Shown here piece after piece: positions 61,252-64,000 of a stretch of DNA of 64,000 nucleotides. The stretch lies in contig NZ_WBXN01000004.1 of NCBI RefSeq assembly GCF_008973465.1, forward strand, positions 6,674,501-6,738,500, in the 5' to 3' direction. Below the pieces are notes generated by a model. It was not told the DNA's origin. It was given only the letters and a program-made list of their open reading frames with translations, and did no database searches. The DNA is from Streptomyces sp. SS1-1. Lineage in GTDB: Bacteria; Actinomycetota; Actinomycetes; Streptomycetales; Streptomycetaceae. Numbering within the stretch: the stretch's first letter is position 1; every line of letters begins with the position of its first letter. Position numbers and translations under genes: made by a program.

Positions 61252-64000
61252 ATGATCGCCAGCCCGCTTCCCGGCCTGGTCGGCCGGCACCGTGAGTGCG
61301 CGGCACTCGACGACCTGCTGGCCGACCTGCGCGAGGGCGGGTCCCAGGTGCTGGTGATCCGCGGCGAGGCGGGCATCGGGAAGACGGTGCTCCTGGAGTA
61401 TCTGGCCGCGCAGGCGTCACGCGCGAAGGTGACGCGGGCGCAGGGCATCGAGGCCGACATGGAGCTGCCCTACGCGAGCCTGCACCAGCTGTGCGCGCCG
61501 TTCCTCGACGGGCTGGACGACCTGCCGGAACCCCAACGTGAAGCGATGCGCGTGGCGTTCGGCATGGCGGCCGGGGATCCGCCCGACCGCTTCCTGGTCG
61601 GGCTCGCCGTGCTCACACTGCTCACCGGGGCCTCGGAGACGCGACCGGTGGTCGTCCTGATCGACGACGCGCAGTGGCTGGATCAAGTCTCCCTGCAGAC
61701 GCTGGAGTTCGTCGCCAGAAGGCTGCTCGCCGAGGAGGTCGCGATGGTGTTCGCGGTACGCGACCCCGAAGGCCAGGGCGCACTGACCGGCCTGCCCGCC
61801 CTCCGCATCGACGGCCTCGACTGCGCCGCGGCGGGGGAACTCCTGGAAACCGCCGTCGGAGGGCGCCTGGAGAAGCGGATCCGCGACCGGTTCGTGGCCG
61901 AGATGCACGGCAATCCCCTCGCCCTGCTGGAGTTCTCCCGGGGCCGCAGCGCCGCCGAACTGGCCTACGGCCTGGACTCGTCCGGGCACCCCATCGTCCA
62001 GGGCCCCGTCGCGAGCCGCATCGAGCGGGACTTCGCCCAGCGGCTCAGCTCGTTGCCGGAGGCGACGCGCACGCTCCTGATGATCGCCGCGGCGGAACCG
62101 GTCGGTGACGCCCGCCTGTTGGCCCGCGCGGCCGCCCTGCTCAAGATCACACCCTTTGCCGCTCCGGCCATGATGGCCGGTCTGATCGAGCTCGGCGAGT
62201 CCATCCGGTTCCGGCATCCGCTGGTCCGCTCCGCGGTCTACCACCAGGCCGCACCCGAAGCACGCCGAGCGGTGCACCGGGCCCTGGCCGCCGCCACGGA
62301 CCCGGCCTCGGACCCCGACCGGCGCGCCTGGCACGCGGCCCAGGCCGCGGACGGACCGGACGAGGAGGTCGCCGCCGGGCTGGAGGACGCGGCCGACCGC
62401 GCCCGGCAGCGCGGGGGCATCGCCGCCGAGGCGGTCCTCCTGGAACGCGCGGCCGAGGTGACACCGGACCGCCGGTCACGAGGGCGCCGCGCCCTGGCCG
62501 CGGCGGAGGCCCACTTCTCGGCCGCGGCCCCCGACCGGGCCACGGAGCTCGCGACGGTGGCCGAACTGTGCCCCCTGAGCACCCTGGACCGCGCTCGCCT
62601 GGCGCGGCTGCGCGCCAGGATCCTCTTCGCCCGCAGCCGCAGCGACGAGGCGGCGCCCCTGCTCCTCGACGCGGCCGCGCAGTTCACCGCCGCCGGCTCG
62701 CCGCTGGCGCGGGAGACGTACCTGGAGGCGATCAGCGCCACCATCTTCGCCGGCCGCGTGCACGGCCCCACCGGGGCCCGCGCCGCCGCGATGGCCGCTC
62801 GCGCGTCGGGCGCGCCCCCCTCCGGCTCCAAGGCCGCCGACGCCCTCCTGGACGGTGTGGCCACGCTCCTCACGGACGGTTACGAGTCCGGTGTGCCGGC
62901 GCTGCGCGCCGCGCTGGAGCTGCTGGCCACCGAGGAGCTGCGCACCCGGGAGTCGACCGTGCGCTGGCTCCTGCTGGTACCGGTCGCACTGGAGGCGTTC
63001 ATCCACTACGCCTGGGACCTGCACGCGTGGGACACGCTCTCCAACCGCGCGGTGCGCCTCGCCCGTGACATCGGCGCACTCGGCGCGCTGCCACCCGCCC
63101 TCATCTACGCCGGCGGGGTGCACATCCACTACGGCGACTTCGCCGAGGCGAACAGGATGATCGACGAGGCCGACGCCCTCGCCGCCGCGACCGGTCACGC
63201 GCCGCACAAGTACGCGACGCTGGTCCTGGCCGCGTGGCGCGGCGAGGCCGACGTCGCCTCCGGGATCCTCGAGGAGGCCCGGCAGCGAGCCGACCAGCGG
63301 GGCGAGGTGTCCCTGCTGGGCGCCATGGGCTACATCCAAGGAGTGCTGTACAACGGCCTGGCGCGGTACGAGGAGGCCCTGGAGGCCGCGCGCTCGGGCA
63401 TCGAGCACGACGGGTTCAACTTCGCCGGTCTGTCGCTGGTCGAGCACGTCGAGGCGGCCACGCGGTGCGGCGAGCTGGACCAGGCCAGGGCCTCGCTCGA
63501 CCGACTGGTCGATCTCACCCGCGCGGCCGACTCCGGCTGGGCCCGTGGCGCCAGGGCCCGCAGCCAGGCCCTCCTCGCCGACGGCGACGAGGCCGACCGG
63601 CTGTACCGGGCCGCGATCGTGGAGTTCGGGCGCGGCGGCGTCACCGTGGAGGTGGCCCGCAGCCACCTGCTGTACGGCGAGTGGCTGCGCCGCGGCCAGC
63701 GTCGATCGCTGGCCCGCGAGCACCTGCGCACGGCCTACGAGATGTTCGACGGGATGCGGGCGCAGGCCTTCGCCGAACGGGCCCGCCGCGAGCTGCTCGC
63801 CACCGGGGAGCACGTGAGGGCGCGGGAGACCAGGGTGACCAGCGCTCTCACCCCGCAGGAGTCACAGGTCGCCGCCCTCGCCGCCGACGGCATGACGAAC
63901 GCGAAGATCGGCGCGGAGCTGTTCATCAGCCCGCACACCGTGGAGTGGCACCTGCGGAAGGTGTACACGAAGCTCGGGATCAACTCGCGCCGAGCGCTGC
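61252..64000 (+). CDS. LAL-type LuxR family regulator (cut by the window end)
   Basis: At least 916 aa; the frame is still open at the last base, within or just past the helix-turn-helix. Walker A GEAGIGKT (38-45), Walker B VVVLIDDAQWLDQV (about 134-147), C-terminal helix-turn-helix (LTPQESQVAALAADG, TNAKIGAELFISPHTVEWHL). The ATG at 61252 follows AAGGAG. Only a few residues appear to be missing. Fourth LAL of the window. TGTCACA-like boxes lie near 61101-61142 but without a correctly placed GGTC for this gene. Confidence 0.92.
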   Translation, partial: MIASPLPGLVGRHRECAALDDLLADLREGGSQVLVIRGEAGIGKTVLLEYLAAQASRAKVTRAQGIEADMELPYASLHQLCAPFLDGLDDLPEPQREAMRVAFGMAAGDPPDRFLVGLAVLTLLTGASETRPVVVLIDDAQWLDQVSLQTLEFVARRLLAEEVAMVFAVRDPEGQGALTGLPALRIDGLDCAAAGELLETAVGGRLEKRIRDRFVAEMHGNPLALLEFSRGRSAAELAYGLDSSGHPIVQGPVASRIERDFAQRLSSLPEATRTLLMIAAAEPVGDARLLARAAALLKITPFAAPAMMAGLIELGESIRFRHPLVRSAVYHQAAPEARRAVHRALAAATDPASDPDRRAWHAAQAADGPDEEVAAGLEDAADRARQRGGIAAEAVLLERAAEVTPDRRSRGRRALAAAEAHFSAAAPDRATELATVAELCPLSTLDRARLARLRARILFARSRSDEAAPLLLDAAAQFTAAGSPLARETYLEAISATIFAGRVHGPTGARAAAMAARASGAPPSGSKAADALLDGVATLLTDGYESGVPALRAALELLATEELRTRESTVRWLLLVPVALEAFIHYAWDLHAWDTLSNRAVRLARDIGALGALPPALIYAGGVHIHYGDFAEANRMIDEADALAAATGHAPHKYATLVLAAWRGEADVASGILEEARQRADQRGEVSLLGAMGYIQGVLYNGLARYEEALEAARSGIEHDGFNFAGLSLVEHVEAATRCGELDQARASLDRLVDLTRAADSGWARGARARSQALLADGDEADRLYRAAIVEFGRGGVTVEVARSHLLYGEWLRRGQRRSLAREHLRTAYEMFDGMRAQAFAERARRELLATGEHVRARETRVTSALTPQESQVAALAADGMTNAKIGAELFISPHTVEWHLRKVYTKLGINSRRAL

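Overview
The window is high-GC actinobacterial chromosome, almost certainly Streptomyces or a close relative. The evidence is third-position GC bias in every gene, frequent GTG starts, strong GGAGG-type ribosome sites, a WhiB-like protein, an actinobacterial-type QcrB, and several very large LuxR-type (LAL) ATPase regulators. No rRNA, tRNA, CRISPR array, transposase or integrase was seen.

Region 1 (about 0-11.4 kb) is ordinary metabolic and regulatory DNA. It holds an FMN reductase divergent from a TetR regulator with two operator-like palindromes. A two-gene aromatic module follows (aldehyde dehydrogenase plus 4-hydroxybenzoate 3-hydroxylase PobA), then a thioredoxin, a disulfide oxidoreductase-like flavoprotein, a peptide deformylase, a PepSY membrane protein, a TPR protein, an overlapping pair of winged-helix/MarR regulators, a pirin and a small monooxygenase-fold protein.

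Region 2 (about 11.5-64 kb) looks like one coherent regulatory and redox island. It carries four LAL regulators (the last cut by the window end), three ECF sigma factors of the ECF41/SigJ type with fused SnoaL-like C-terminal domains, and a fourth ECF41-like protein whose DNA-binding sigma-4 region is missing. Between them lie redox and detoxification genes: NDH-2-like dehydrogenase, lone cytochrome b (QcrB), covalent-flavin fumarate-reductase-like flavoprotein, 7Fe-type ferredoxin, Ohr and OsmC peroxidases, AhpD/CMD-type protein, YceI, two NmrA-type reductases, WhiB-like protein, pyruvate dehydrogenase E1 with an unusual E2, several alpha/beta hydrolases, cupins and an MFS exporter. A small biosynthetic-looking operon is also present (PIG-L deacetylase, adenylating enzyme, acyl reductase).

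The main finding is a shared promoter, TGTCACA-N16-GGTC, read by eye upstream of about 20 transcription units between 17.2 and 55.1 kb on both strands. Thirteen copies are exact in all 11 fixed positions; about 0.03 would be expected by chance in 64 kb on both strands at equal base frequencies. The -35 box matches the reported ECF41 promoter (TGTCACA...CGTC), while the -10 box here is GGTC. One sigma gene (17171) has an exact copy upstream and another (22722) a degenerate one, so autoregulation is likely. The genes reported elsewhere next to ECF41 factors (carboxymuconolactone decarboxylase, oxidoreductase, epimerase) all occur here under this promoter. I infer a locally clustered ECF41 regulon, probably for redox, quinone or electrophile stress, built from duplicated sigma/winged-helix modules. 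Several members are decayed or altered: the sigma-4-less paralog, a hydrolase lacking its nucleophile segment, an oxidoreductase N-terminal remnant, and an E2 without a subunit-binding domain.
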